DNA from: Linyphia triangularis
Lineage: Eukaryota > Arthropoda > Arachnida > Araneae > Linyphiidae
Direction of reading: 5' to 3'
Length of the DNA: 64,000 nucleotides
NCBI GenBank assembly: GCA_963978545.1
Contig: OZ021732.1
Coordinates: 60,240,714 to 60,304,713 of the forward strand
The notes under the pieces were generated by a model, which did not search any database, was not told the DNA's origin, and was given only the letters and a program-made list of their open reading frames with translations. This document shows positions 10,101-20,326 of the stretch, in pieces (the stretch's first letter is position 1; each line of letters opens with the position of its first letter). The position numbers and the translations under genes were made by a program.

Positions 10101-12822
10101 TTTTCTTATATCAGTTTGCCTTAGTCCCATTTATATAAGAAGGGGTTTTGTTCGTCCATACAACTTTTTGTGTTTCCCTTTTACATTTACAGGAACTATT
10201 AACTACATTATTTCGGATAAAAAAACGTTATCATTACCATCTGGTATTGTAATCTCCATTGTATCTGCAATATCTGATACAACTGGAGTGTCTAAATTAT
10301 CATCATCGAATTGTTCTTCATCTGTTAGTTCATCGATATCCGAAGGCATTGCTATAATATCTTCAATTTATTCCGAAAAATATAAGCAGTTGCATCTTCT
10401 AAGATTTTAAATATTTTTCTTCTACTCATCTTTCAGTGTTCATTTATAGTTTGACTGCAAAAATTTAATACGCACTTGAAAACAAATCTAAATGGTGAAT
10501 AAGAAGTATACACAAACGCCCAGCGTCCTCAAATGATGACGGATAAGATTTCTTGCTTATTACGGATATATTAATAACAATAAATATTGAAAACCATGTT
10601 AACAGTATAATATAGACTATCTAGATTATATATATACCAAACTGAAGTAATTTACCTTATATATCCAGTGCGATACTGAAATATGAAGTTAACACAACGC
10701 CATTACCAAAAAAGCGGGAAATTATAGTGCATTTTCCCCGCCCATTTTTTACGTCATTCTAAACAAATCACATATTACACATTGTATAGTGCTCCCATCT
10801 ATCAGATCAATTTGTAAAAAAATAATACTTTTTAATTTAATAGTAGAAATAGCAGTTTTTACAGCGTCCTCAAATGAGGACAGTGAGCACTAATGGGTTA
10901 AATAACCAAGATCACTATGAGTGCTTTACAACCCTCTTCAATTTCAGTTGCTACTCTCCTCAAGGTTAGTTAATATGGGTGGTTGACTGCTACAGTTTTA
11001 GGCTTTTGCCATTATCATGAATTATGTCTCAGCCTCGAGTCTATAATTTTAGATTAGTCAATATTGGGATGGAAAAATAGGGGAATTGTCTTATTTGCAA
11101 GTCAGTAATGTCAAAAATAGGAATGTGGTCTGACTATGTATAATATTTCAAATATGTCAAGTTTAGTTTTTAAGTTTTTGAAATTAAAATTAATTTGTTC
11201 TTAAAAGGAACTAAAAGGATGAATTCAATATTTGTCATATAACATAATATTTGCATTATTTCTCATTGGTTTATGAATTTACATTTTTATCCATAGAAAA
11301 CTAAAAAAGTTGTCAAAAAAGCAAGAGAAAAGCAAGAAGAAAAAAAGCAAGAAGTCAAAAAAATCTAAGTCAAAGGAATGGTCAGAATCAGGTAGGTTGA
11401 AATGTTTTAATTTTTAAAAAAATATTTGAATTACATAATGTGTTGTTTCATATCACTGTACCTTAAAAAAAAATCTTAGTGAAGCGAAGAAAAAAAATCT
11501 TTTTTTATATTAACTAATATTTTGACTTTTTATCATTTTATTCCTCATTGAAAAATTGCCTCTAAATTATTATGTAATTTGTAGTTATTTTGAATTCTTA
11601 GGTCACTATAGTGTATACTTTATGTTGTGAAAAGGAAGTATCTTCAATAATTATATAAAAGATAATATTGTTTATCTCTTATATAACACTTTTATATATC
11701 TCTACAGAATTATCCACTCTAATGTTATTTTATGAGCCTACTTTAGTATATTAGCTAATTGCGGTTTATTTTAATCTAAAAATCTTTTTAAATACATTTC
11801 ATCAGAGCCATGTTTAATGCAATCCGAAATTAGATTGACTTCTCATATTAGGCTTTGTTTCAGAATCTGAGCAGGACACAAAACAAAAGAGAAAAAAGAC
11901 CAAACACGAGAAATCAAGTAGTTCTAGTAGTGATTCCTCTAGTGAGGAGAGTGTAGAAGGAATAAGCAGGAAAGGAAAAAAAGAACAAAATCCATCTACT
12001 TCCAAGGATGAAGGAAAAAGAATTTCAAAAAGTAAACCACCTAGAGAAGCTTTAAAGCATTCATCATCAGTTTCTGATTTGTTGTCAAAGAAGCATTCCA
12101 GAGATGAAGATAAGAAAATATCAATAGAAGAACCACCAAAAAAGATTAATAAGCATTCATCAGTTTCTGATAGATCAAAGAAGCAGTCTAAAGATGAATT
12201 ATCAAGAGACAAACAGGCGAGAGATAGTGAAAAGCCAGTTTCTGATAGATCAAAGAAGCAAAAACTTGTGCATGAAGAAAAGCCAATACTTGAACAGAGT
12301 AGCAAGTACCATGCTGAAAAGGAAGTTACCAACACAAAGAAAGCAACTGAAGACAAAACAAAGAAAACTAAAAAGGGAGAGTTTTCTTCTAGTGATAAAC
12401 ATTTGGCACGTGCTTCTTCCGGTATAGAACCTAGCACATTTTTAAATAACAGTTATGTTATTCGATCAAACTGGAAGTCTAATTACTCTTCAAGCTCAGA
12501 AAATGACGAAATTACTAAAACAGACAAAACTTGTCTAGCAAAGGGAAAATTCACAAAACATAAGACTGTGGAAAGCTCATTGGATTGGGAAAGTGAAAAA
12601 AAGATTAAAGTCGAAAAAGCTGATTCAGATATCAATACCCAAACGACTGTTGATTCCAAACCTGAACATCCCGATGGATTTAGTCATCTATGTCCTCAAG
12701 CAAAAATAGAGTCTAACTATTTGCTTGCTTCAGAAGAATACAAAGGGAAAATGCATGATAAGTTTCGTCACCTTTACAGGGAAGACAGGTCACCATCTGT
12801 AAAGCAAAAATATAACAAATAG
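550..12822 (+). CDS. CIR1: CIR1, corepressor interacting with RBPJ (5' partial)
   Basis: Five exons join in phase: 550-652, 5507-5610, 8436-8518, 11297-11391 and 11864-12822, giving 1344 nt or 447 residues plus stop. In the animal family CIR1 bridges RBPJ/CSL to SAP30 and histone deacetylases and so represses Notch targets in the nucleus; it has also been linked to splicing speckles. The visible part opens with a zinc-knuckle-like block ([14 protein letters not shown], then NTDREC), matched almost residue for residue in vertebrate CIR1. Next comes a conserved ELM...KENVLG segment, then an acidic [13 protein letters not shown] block, then a long Lys/Ser-rich tail. The N-terminal CIR_N domain must be encoded by exons left of the window. 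The visible part alone nearly equals the whole human protein, so the low-complexity tail is probably expanded here. Four introns of 0.5-4.9 kb carry many transposons. Confidence 0.9.
844..1680. mobile_element. pogo/Tigger-like MITE, TA-flanked
   Basis: Both ends carry related inverted termini: CATTAAAACCTGTTTATAA at 844 and, on the other strand, CAGTGAAACCTGTTAATAC ending at 1680. A TA dinucleotide flanks each side (842-843 and 1681-1682). CAGTGAAACCTGTTAATA resembles pogo/Tigger termini. There is no transposase, so it is a non-autonomous copy of about 0.84 kb. It contains a (TTTA)n tract and lies in a CIR1 intron. Confidence 0.6.
1051..1104. repeat. (TTTA)n microsatellite
   Basis: An almost uninterrupted run of TTTA units, about 13 copies, inside the pogo-like MITE. 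Confidence 0.95.
2096..2330. mobile_element. Fragment of the CAGGGATGAG-ended transposon family
   Basis: The segment starts CAGGGATGAGATTTTTCCAC. This matches 18 of the first 21 bases of the inward-reading right end of the element at 61334-63117, and both continue into T-rich sequence with a TTCYGCTTTTT block. No matching opposite terminus was found nearby, so it is probably truncated; the right limit given is approximate. Confidence 0.45.
3203..3449. mobile_element. Foldback MITE with two 109-bp arms
   Basis: Positions 3203-3311 and 3341-3449 are near-perfect reverse complements separated by a 29-bp loop. The termini begin CTATACTAAACTTC. There is no ORF. It could form a long hairpin in RNA or single-stranded DNA. 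The terminal CTATACT also begins the DD82E-type element at 35775, suggesting but not proving mobilisation by a Tc1/mariner transposase. It lies in a CIR1 intron. Confidence 0.85.
3461..3970. mobile_element. TTAA-bounded GC-rich MITE (piggyBac-like)
   Basis: The termini TTAACTCTTTAATTCC at 3461 and its inverse ending ...AAAGAGTTAA at 3970 form 16-bp inverted repeats beginning with the TTAA used by piggyBac-type transposases. The interior is clearly more GC-rich than its surroundings and has no convincing ORF. It begins 11 bp after the foldback MITE. Confidence 0.65.
3971..5506 (+). other. CIR1 intron remainder
   Basis: AT-rich intronic DNA. I see no gene or clear element before the acceptor at 5501-5506. 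Confidence 0.5.
5507..5610 (+). CDS. CIR1: CIR1 exon
   Basis: The exon follows ATGTAG and ends before GTACAT; 104 nt, phase 1 in and phase 0 out. It encodes [19 protein letters not shown] followed by ENVLG, aligning with the SxHPSELIAEMR...NVLG region of vertebrate CIR1. Confidence 0.88.
5979..6610 (-). pseudogene. Decayed transposase fragment with one terminus
   Basis: TACAGGGTGATTTTAAACTC at 5979 resembles the 3' terminus of DDE transposons common in arthropods. Read on the - strand, translated pieces such as [14 protein letters not shown] at about 6240 and an open stretch at 6403-6606 resemble the C-terminal and catalytic-domain parts of such transposases, but frames are broken by stops and shifts. 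The family assignment is uncertain. It sits in CIR1 intron DNA. Confidence 0.4.
7898..8281. mobile_element. hAT-like MITE (GTGGCC ... TCAGGGAA type)
   Basis: The left end CAGAGTGGCCTCATAACCTG and the right end read inward, CAAGGTGGCCACAAAATTC, are inverted repeats. Both sides carry the internal TCAGGGAA/ATTCCCTGA motif typical of a widespread family of non-autonomous hAT elements. It is 384 bp with no transposase. An 8-bp target duplication is not evident. Confidence 0.55.
8436..8518 (+). CDS. CIR1: CIR1 exon
   Basis: The exon follows TTCTAG and ends before GTATAA; 83 nt, phase 0 in and phase 2 out. It encodes the acidic segment [20 protein letters not shown] followed by KKLLR, matching EEDPEVEFLKSL...KLLRKL in vertebrate CIR1. 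Confidence 0.88.
9123..9153. repeat. Subterminal inverted repeat of the piggyBac relic, left
   Basis: 31 bp inverted with respect to 10512-10542 with two or three mismatches. It contains CCTCATTTGAGG and GCTGGGCGTTTGT. Repeated subterminal sites of this sort commonly bind the transposase. Confidence 0.7.
10512..10542. repeat. Subterminal inverted repeat of the piggyBac relic, right
   Basis: Partner of 9123-9153. The palindromic core has decayed here to CCTCAAATGATGAC, whereas the third copy at 10862-10882 keeps the intact palindrome. Confidence 0.7.
11297..11391 (+). CDS. CIR1: CIR1 exon, Lys-rich
   Basis: The exon follows CCATAG and ends before GTAGGT; 95 nt, phase 2 in and phase 1 out. 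It encodes a Lys/Ser-rich stretch beginning [16 protein letters not shown], the counterpart of the basic KKKKDRKKKK segment in vertebrate CIR1. Confidence 0.85.
11864..12822 (+). CDS. CIR1: CIR1 terminal coding exon
   Basis: The exon follows TTTCAG and runs open for 959 nt to TAG at 12820-12822. It encodes a Ser/Lys/Glu-rich, probably disordered tail with recurring SVSD(R/L)(S/L)KK units, ending in [17 protein letters not shown]. The K/S composition matches the vertebrate C-terminus, but the sequence itself is poorly conserved. Confidence 0.88.
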
Positions 12823-12949
12823 ATCAAAGCAATACCCTCAAAGTATTGGTAAATTTAAAAGCGAAATGTTTTAATTTGAACTGGAAATTAATCATTCTAA
12901 AAACTATATCTTCTACATAATACTGCATATAAAATTCCCATTTTTTAAT

Positions 12950-13252
12950 AATAAACAAAGAAAGCAATTATTTAAACATCAGATCAAAAATGTTTATTTA
13001 CTTTATGATATTTTAACTGTGTAGACTTCCAATAGATTTTTATAAACTTTCTTTCTTAGTATCTGAAACTACTAATTATAATAAGTATTGATTATAGAAT
13101 GCTGATTTAGACCTTGTAAATATTCTTTTGAGAAATAAATCTAGATAGTTTATTTGTATTGTTCTCTGAAAATTGCTGTTTTAATTTTTGTTGGAAGGCT
13201 TTGTTAAAGATTCAATACTCTTTGTCTTTTGTATATATGGAAGCAAAATAAA
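12950..13252 (+). terminator. CIR1 candidate polyadenylation signals
   Basis: AATAAA occurs at 12950-12955, 13134-13139 and 13247-13252, all within 430 bp of the CIR1 stop. Which of them is used cannot be seen from sequence. Confidence 0.5.
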
Positions 13253-13979
13253 TATTTGTTATTTAATTAAACAATTCTTTTCATCTTTTACTTGTACACT
13301 TTCATTTTGCCTCTCAAGACCTATCTCTCTTAAAAAGTATTTTTCAGCAAAGAAGTTTTTCTCTTTTTTTAACATTTTAGTATATTTGTACTGCTCAAAG
13401 GTGTTCCCCTTTAAATATTTTGACAGTTAAAGTTACATACTATATTTAATGATATTAATCAATTAAGTTGTGTTATATTACTTTTCTACAATTCTTTTTT
13501 TATTGTTCAATCAACTAATGACTTAAGCATTTTAAGGCAACAAAATGTCTTAATACAATTATAAACTTTCATTTTATGTGTTATAATTTATTACATTAAT
13601 ATTTTCTAATTTAAGCTAATCATTAAAAAAAAATTATTAGTGTATTAAGAAAAGCTGTAAAGCAGTAAGTAAAAAACAGATATAATGTAATATTCTTTTA
13701 AATAGATATCATTTTAAAACAATTTTTGCAGATATAACTTGATTCCTTGCAGCAATCACAAATGAACATCGGCCACACACTAGTAATTTGTTTGAAAAAA
13801 ATTTAATAAAATTTTATATATTTTGGTATGGTCAAGGACATCATAAAGTCAAATTCATCAACTTAAAAAAGGTTTCTTCCACTTTCCACTACTGCTATCT
13901 CAGTCGTTGGCTTTGCCCCAACTTAAAAGTTCTATTATGAGTCAACACATTATTAATAACCCCTAGAATTATAAGCAGC

Positions 13980-14190
13980 ATTTATGTTGTGACCAAAGTG
14001 TATGATTTGACATTTTTCAACATTGAAAGACACTCCCTTAGCAGCCAAGTCTAATGATTTGTTTGAATCTTCTTATGACTGTGAAATTATTCTTTATAAG
14101 AGAAGATTTTACCAATATATTTTACAGAATCCATAATCTTGGAAGTCATCTGCAAAGATACTGCCTGACTACATCTTAAATTGTATTAAA
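13980..14190 (-). pseudogene. LINE reverse-transcriptase fragment
   Basis: On the - strand the translation shows FADD, the core of the polymerase active site, at about 14155. Downstream, SFNVEKCQIIHFGHN matches the FNxxKC..M.FG block that follows the active site in non-LTR retrotransposon reverse transcriptases. Stops and a shift lie between them. The clade is not assignable from so short a piece. Confidence 0.5.
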
Positions 14191-14364
14191 ATAATGTTAT
14201 AAAGGATAATTGGAGAATTTGTACTTGACCAACTGAAAATATTTTTACTAATTTAATTGGGGATTTTACTAATTAATTTTACTAATAAAATTTATACTGA
14301 AAATATATTTTTACCCATTAGGGAATGTACATAAACTATATCACCTAAATTGTGACTTTTCTGA

Positions 14365-14431
14365 CCCCCCCCCCCCCCCTCCTCTTAAAATTGCATCACA
14401 TTTCTGTCGTCGTCCCCCCTCCCCCCCCCCC
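14365..14431. repeat. C-homopolymer tracts
   Basis: Two C-runs of about 14-15 residues, at 14365-14379 and near 14416-14431, are separated by mixed sequence. They are unusual in such AT-rich DNA and prone to sequencing error. Confidence 0.8.
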
Positions 14432-14684
14432 CATCCACTCCTCACCTTTGATTTTCTAGGAAACTGGCATCTAGTATAAAAATGTCACCAATGCTCAAAA
14501 TGAGTTAGATTTTAAGCATTGTTTTGAAAGGAGTTAAGCAGGGATGTACTGGCCATAGGGTTGTCCGATGCAATCACAGGGCGTGTCAGTGTCTGTAAAA
14601 AATGGGTTGTGCCGGTACTGGATTTTTTTTGTTTAGTGTTTTTCGTAATTTTTTCTCCAATATAAGTATTTGCCTTCCTTGATG

Positions 14685-14719
<35 letters not shown>

Positions 14720-15774
14720 ATGCGTTCAAATCCAATCATTACCACCAGTTAATTATTAAATATAAATATGTAAATAATAAAATGTATTAATTGTTAATAC
14801 TTTACATATTCAAAATAATTATACAATTATTGGAATTTTATTAACAAAAATTATTAAAATTTGATTAATGATTATGTAGAAAATTTTCACCAGGCATAAA
14901 TTTAATATCACAGTGCCGACTTTTTGTCTCAGTATGCCCTTGCTCATACAGTTTAGAACAATATTAAGGCATGTGTTATGGCCAAAAAGGTCTATGGAGC
15001 AGAGGAAACGATCGCTAATGAAAAATCTCCCAACTCAGCTATTTAAATTCGAACAAGTTTTTTTTAACATAGGTTCACCAAGATGGGCTGATTTTCATCA
15101 AAATTAATGATTGCCAAGGATACCATAGAGTGTGCCTTCAAGCAATCATGGTACTTAAACATTGGAGCTGAAACATTCATAGCATTGAATGATTTCTTGT
15201 TCTCGGTTATTTTATTATTACAACTTAACATTTTAAATTAGAAATTTCCAAACTTTTAAATGTTGGAACCTACATTTTTAATAAGTTGAACTTCAAGCAA
15301 CTTTTCTTTTACGCCACTTCTCTCATCGTAGAGCACGTGTTTTTGATGGTTTATTTCCACATTACTTTTGATTTAACACAAAAAAATAATACTAGTTCAA
15401 TTTATAATTATAAAAATTACTATTTGCATATATCTAAATCCTAAAATTTATTTACTCCTGTTGTATGGTTTGAGAGCATGTACCATCTCGTAGGTTTTTA
15501 GTTTCGATTTTTCAAAAACTGATAAAACATAGTATTGAAATTACTATGTCTCACAAGATGACCGCCCACGTAGCTGCTTTTTAACTATGGTCGCTATTTA
15601 CGTTTTTAGGTCACAAGTCAGTAAATAACAGTGCGTAATAATTATTTCTTTAAAGAATGCATTTTTATTGAACTAATTTCCACATTCATCCAGGAGGTAT
15701 AGTTCATGAACGCGATACCTCTTTTTACCCAGGCACGGCGGGTTCCCCAATAGGCATATTTCATCTATTACCTT
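14432..15774. other. Intergenic AT-rich DNA
   Basis: Contains a T-run near 14685-14713 and no recognisable gene or complete element. Confidence 0.5.
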
Positions 15775-18371
15775 CAGTGGCGGCTGGTGCAGGGGGCCAG
15801 GGGGGGCCTGGGGCCCCTCACTTTTTTGGACCCTGGCCCCACTTACATATATGCTTGTTAATATTGTTTTGTTGTGGGAAAAATTTAAAAAAAAAAAAAA
15901 AGAAGCTTAAAACTTATTTATTCTGTCATTAGACATTAACTATTGTTAAGGGAGCAGGGAGCTCTTGCAACAAACTCGAAAAAATTTTAATCAATCACAA
16001 TCATTACTGCAAAAAAGCGACCCTTCTCTTAAAGATGCTAGTTTTCCTGGGGACAAATTGACCCCTTCTTCGGAAGACCTTGAATTTGAAACCGATAGGG
16101 CATATAAGGTTGCGACTTTCACGTGACATCCTGTTTTTCCAAAGCATAAATACAAAATTTCTAAAACTTCCCTGATATCTCTGCTCTGGGGTGGACTTCT
16201 CTGTAAAGAAATGGCCATTTTTTGTAGAGAGGGCGATTGCACTTTGGTCCTCTAGTATGACGGTGCGAAAAAAGTGGCTACAATAAATATCCATTGCATT
16301 CATTTTCGCTCTTTGTTTTTCAAAATGTAAGAGTAAGATTTTCTTTGCAAATTGTTTTTATTTAGATATTTACTTTTCCCGAAAAATGTTTGAGTATTTA
16401 AATGTCCATATGATCGGAAGAAGTAATTTGTCTCACATTAATATTTGATATCCTATTAAATTATTAAAGTAACTTACAATCCGATGCCATCAACGGAAGA
16501 ATTTCTATACAGAGAATAAAAAATGTTCTTCTCTAAATAAGTGGCTCCACTAGAATTAAGCCATCGTATAATGCTGTGTTAAAGTTAAAAGATAAATGTC
16601 ACAGTTACAGAATTTTCACCCCACCATCCCTCTCTCCCAAATAATATGTAAAATATAGATAAAGCAAACCTAGTTACTGTTACCAGAAAAAATTTCATGA
16701 GCATTTAGTAAAGAATCTGAGTCATGAACCTACACCCTTTAAAAACAAAAATCATACAAACAATTTGAAATTGTCAAATAAAATTTGTGCATTCTTAAAA
16801 TTGAAGAAACGATGTTTATTCTTAACTCAGGTAGGATCCAATTCTCAAAATAAATTCTGAATTAAATAAAATATTAAAATTTGAAGCGAGTTCCATTTTT
16901 GCTCAACTTCTTTTCAAAATATCAAGAATCATGGTAAAACACCTATTTTTAACTATCGCTATGTCAAAACTCATTGACCAGAGGCAATATATTCAATTCA
17001 CATGAGAAACGTCGTCGAATCGAGCCCCATCGGATGTTTTGCAGGTTGGTTTCAATGTAAGTAGACATCTCAAATTTGAGATGCATATGCAATGCATTTT
17101 TCAAGTAATTATTCATCCTCAAATCAAGTAATTATTAATTTGAATTGATTCATGAAATATCATTAACTTGAATATTAGGAGCAATACCGATGTCTTTAAA
17201 ATGATTTATTTAAATTATTTTAAAACATTATAAAATTATTTATTTAAGTATTTACTCGTAAGTTACGAAAAGTGAAATTGTTGCTGTCGGCATTTTTTTT
17301 TTTTTTTTTTTTTTCCTTTCTATGATTCATGTAATATTTGATGAAAAATTTTCCTCTGTGATTTCTACAGAATTTTTAACCAAGGTCTTGACTTAATTTA
17401 TTTTATAACTCTTTGTTTTCTTTTTCTTAAATACAGAATAGAAGTTGAGTGACATCAGTTTTCATACTTTCACTTATTTTTTTGTGATTAGTATTTTAAT
17501 TTATTATTATTATGTCAAACAAAATAAAAAAGCTTTTGCTTCCTACACTGTTGGTATATAATAAAATTATTAATTATAACATGCTTTTCATTATATGATT
17601 AGGAGTAATTAGTTATATTTAACGGGGGGGGGGGGGGGGGGAGAGGAGCAAAAAGGTAAACTTTAACACACTTTTTTTTTTAATTATTTTTTTTTTATCT
17701 TACAGTGAATTCCGATAATAACGTACTTATGGCTGTTCCTAATCATTGACAACTGGTCATTGAGATAGCGTCCAGCTCTTGGTAGGCTTCCCGGAAGACC
17801 AAGAAAATCCTTATAATCTCTATAAATAAAAAATTTAAACCCTCAAATGCATAGACAGTGGCAAGGGGGTGCAGATCGCATACAAAAGGGTGCAAAGCGG
17901 CTAAAACTTCAAACCAGGAATTTTCAACCGTGAATGAGTATCAGATTTCTTACGGAACAATTTATAAATAGATATGTCGTAATTTTACGTTCAATTGAAT
18001 AATCTGAAGCCTGTACGTTACCTTTTTGCCTAGGAATTCTTCTCTTCATTTTTAATTTTCAAAAGCAAAAGGTGCAAGTGTATTCATTTTACCCTTTCTG
18101 ACGTCGTCCATTCTCAAACGAAACGTCGCTTCGTTTTTGTAATAATAATTCTTTTTATTAAAATATTTATTTTATCAGATATCAGTATGCTTAGATAATT
18201 TAACTGTTTAATAATCTTGTAGTTTTGTTTTTCCATATATATTTAAGTAACATTTACAAAATTACATGAAATTTATGTGTTTTGATATTTGCATGTCACC
18301 CCCCCCCCCCCCCATAACATGCAATTGTTAATTTGGGCCCCCTCACTTTTAATACCCACGAGCCGCCACTG
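15775..18371. mobile_element. hAT-like transposon, no intact transposase
   Basis: The termini are CAGTGGCGGCTGGTG at 15775 and its inverse CACGAGCCGCCACTG ending at 18371, a classic hAT-type end. The left flank reads ATTACCTT and the right flank ATTATACCTT, consistent with an 8-bp target duplication altered by a 2-bp insertion. Only short overlapping open stretches exist (- strand, 15991-16303), and I do not recognise a transposase in them. It contains an 18-G run (17624-17641) and a 15-C run (18299-18313). It lies between CIR1 and UXS1. Confidence 0.65.
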
Positions 18372-20256
18372 ATTATACCTTTATATTTCTTTTACAAAGT
18401 CACAAGTCGAGAAATCATATAACAAACTCAAGGGATATCTATACCTGGGCTCTATAAGTTACAAGTCAAGTGATAATCGTGCACAGTCGGAATGTCATCA
18501 TAATCGCAAAGTCATAACTCCCCGTCTTTCAAGGGGTTGTTTTAGGTCAACAATGTTATCTTGTAGTCCAATTTTGACCTTAATTGGTTACTTATATAGA
18601 ATTTCTGGAATCGTCTTCTTCCCACAACCGAGTGGAAACGGTGTAGTTCTTTATTTTTTTACTCTTGTCAAGAGATCATAAAAAGAAATATTAACAGGGT
18701 TGTCCTTGGATGTCAAACATGGTCAAACTTCATGGTGACAAGTGGTTGGAGACCGTATAGGTTTGTTCTAAGATTGATTTTGCAATGCTATCAGTGTATC
18801 TTCTGTATTGACGAGATTGAAAAGGTATGTCCAACTTTTTTTATGTAAAAATTTTAGAATAAACCTAATGCGGTTTATCCATATATATTATAGAAAAAAA
18901 TAATATAACTCTTACAGGCGAAGAACAGTTCCGCCCCGTGATTCAATCCCGTAACGCATCGATTTTGCAAGAATTTTATGTTAAATAATTGGGTTGGAGC
19001 CTTTACTCCTGTGGTCTTTCGAATTGAGATCTAAAGTACAAGCATTTTAATGTTTGTGTAAATTACTGGCAGTGAAAATTTGGCCATTACATATTCTGGT
19101 GCTCTGCTTCTTTGTTGTATTGCCACTATGACGGGTAATGGCAAAGTCGCTGTCGCACAAACGTTTGTATAACTGGATATATTTAGACATAGAAGGTTGT
19201 TTAATTTTCCTGAAAAATACAGGGATTTTTTTTTTTTTTTAGTAATGGTTATATTTTTACGAGTTTGTGGCAAGAGAAATGTTGCTCCGCCCATAATGTT
19301 TAAAGCCAGTGACTTCTTAAATAAAGTTTAACGATTTTTTTTTTTTTTATGTTTTTTAATATTATTTTAGAGAAGTTCTGCAGTAGATCAATATTATCAA
19401 ATATATAAGTAGAGCCAGGAAAAAAGTGAGGCGTCCCGGCACAAGCCGCCATTTCTTTTTGCATTAATCGTAAAAAAAAAAAAAAAAAAAATCATAGTTC
19501 ATAAGATATAAAATATAGTTCATAATATATAAAATTTAATAAGCAGTTCATCAGAATTCAATCGGAAGATTACTTTCATATTAACCCTATGAGCTAAAAA
19601 AGATTCCGGATAAGATTTCGTGAATTTGAGTCACCAAATTGGGGACATTTTTTGGTGAAGATATACTCCCATTTATAAGTTGGCTTTTTGTTATCTCGTC
19701 GTCCAACCTTAACAAAGGAAGATTTTAATCATTAAAAGTCGCCAAAATTTTCCACACTTGGTATTTTAGGACTGATGAGTGAAATAAAACATGTGTAGAA
19801 GGGGTATTTTTTGTGACATTTACTTTCACATCCGACCTTTTTGCATTTGTACCGCAATTATTTTGAAGATATGCTAACCTTTTACTTCCTTTCTAGATAA
19901 TCACTATGAATCTTTAAATGGTTTTTAAGCAGGCTATTATTTGTTTCACTAATAACAAAAGCGCATTTTATTCCTTGTATGTAGTGCAAGTGGTAATGAC
20001 GTCTGTATACATAAGTTTTTTTTTTATGACTTCTTTTACAAACCACTCATAAATAAACATTTAGTTTTTCGTTTTGAACTGAAGGGAATTTACTCAGTAT
20101 TTACAAACAGAAAAGGAATCCTTGATGATATGAGAATATCTATTTATTCGAGAACTAAAGAAAAGAAACAACATAGTTTTTTTGAACAAAAGACTATTTA
20201 TTCTCTAAAACGTCTTCTTAGACTAAGCCCATGGGTTAAAATGTTTGAATGTTGAT
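18372..20256. other. UXS1 upstream region
   Basis: About 1.9 kb before the UXS1 start, AT-rich with several A/T runs. I cannot point to a promoter element. The 5' UTR and any non-coding first exon must lie here or immediately before 20257. Confidence 0.4.
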
Positions 20257-20326
20257 ATGTTTACACGGCTAAAATTTAATATGCGGCTTTTTTGCGGTTT
20301 TGTTTTATTCACACTGATATTTGCTG
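20257..20326 (+). CDS. UXS1: UXS1 exon 1, signal anchor
   Basis: In-frame ATGs lie at 20257 and 20281, with an upstream in-frame stop at 20224. The first gives [20 protein letters not shown], a basic tail running into the membrane helix; the second would begin MRLFCGFV. I chose the first because it adds the positive charges expected for a type II Golgi anchor. The exon ends before GTAAGTT in phase 1. The family topology and the exact phase fit with exon 2 support it. Confidence 0.75.

Larger units (their letters stand above)
8990..10901 (-). mobile_element. Dead piggyBac-type transposon
   Basis: The element starts TTAACCCATTA at 8990 and ends TAATGGGTTAA at 10901, giving TTAA-anchored inverted termini. 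A 31-bp subterminal inverted repeat (9123-9153 and 10512-10542) carries the palindrome CCTCATTTGAGG, and a third copy lies at 10862-10882. On the - strand about 10200-10352 encodes an acidic piggyBac-type N-terminus ([16 protein letters not shown]), and about 9600-9722 encodes [20 protein letters not shown], the conserved DExM...GRHSxKQF block of the catalytic domain. Stops and shifts break the gene. It lies in CIR1 intron 8519-11296. Confidence 0.75.

Noticed and set aside
10168..10410. 80-codon + strand open stretch rich in Ser and Ile
   Set aside because: Antisense of the acidic N-terminus of the piggyBac relic.
12194..12427. 77-codon + strand open stretch in another frame of the CIR1 exon
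   Set aside because: Out of frame with the conserved gene and fully contained in it.
11814..12437. 207-codon open stretch on the - strand
   Set aside because: It is the antisense of the CIR1 last exon; its Ser/Phe/Leu composition is the complement of Lys/Ser codons.
15991..16303. Overlapping 83- and 99-codon - strand open stretches in the hAT-like element
   Set aside because: Two frames overlap and neither shows a BED finger or dimerisation motif that would identify a transposase.
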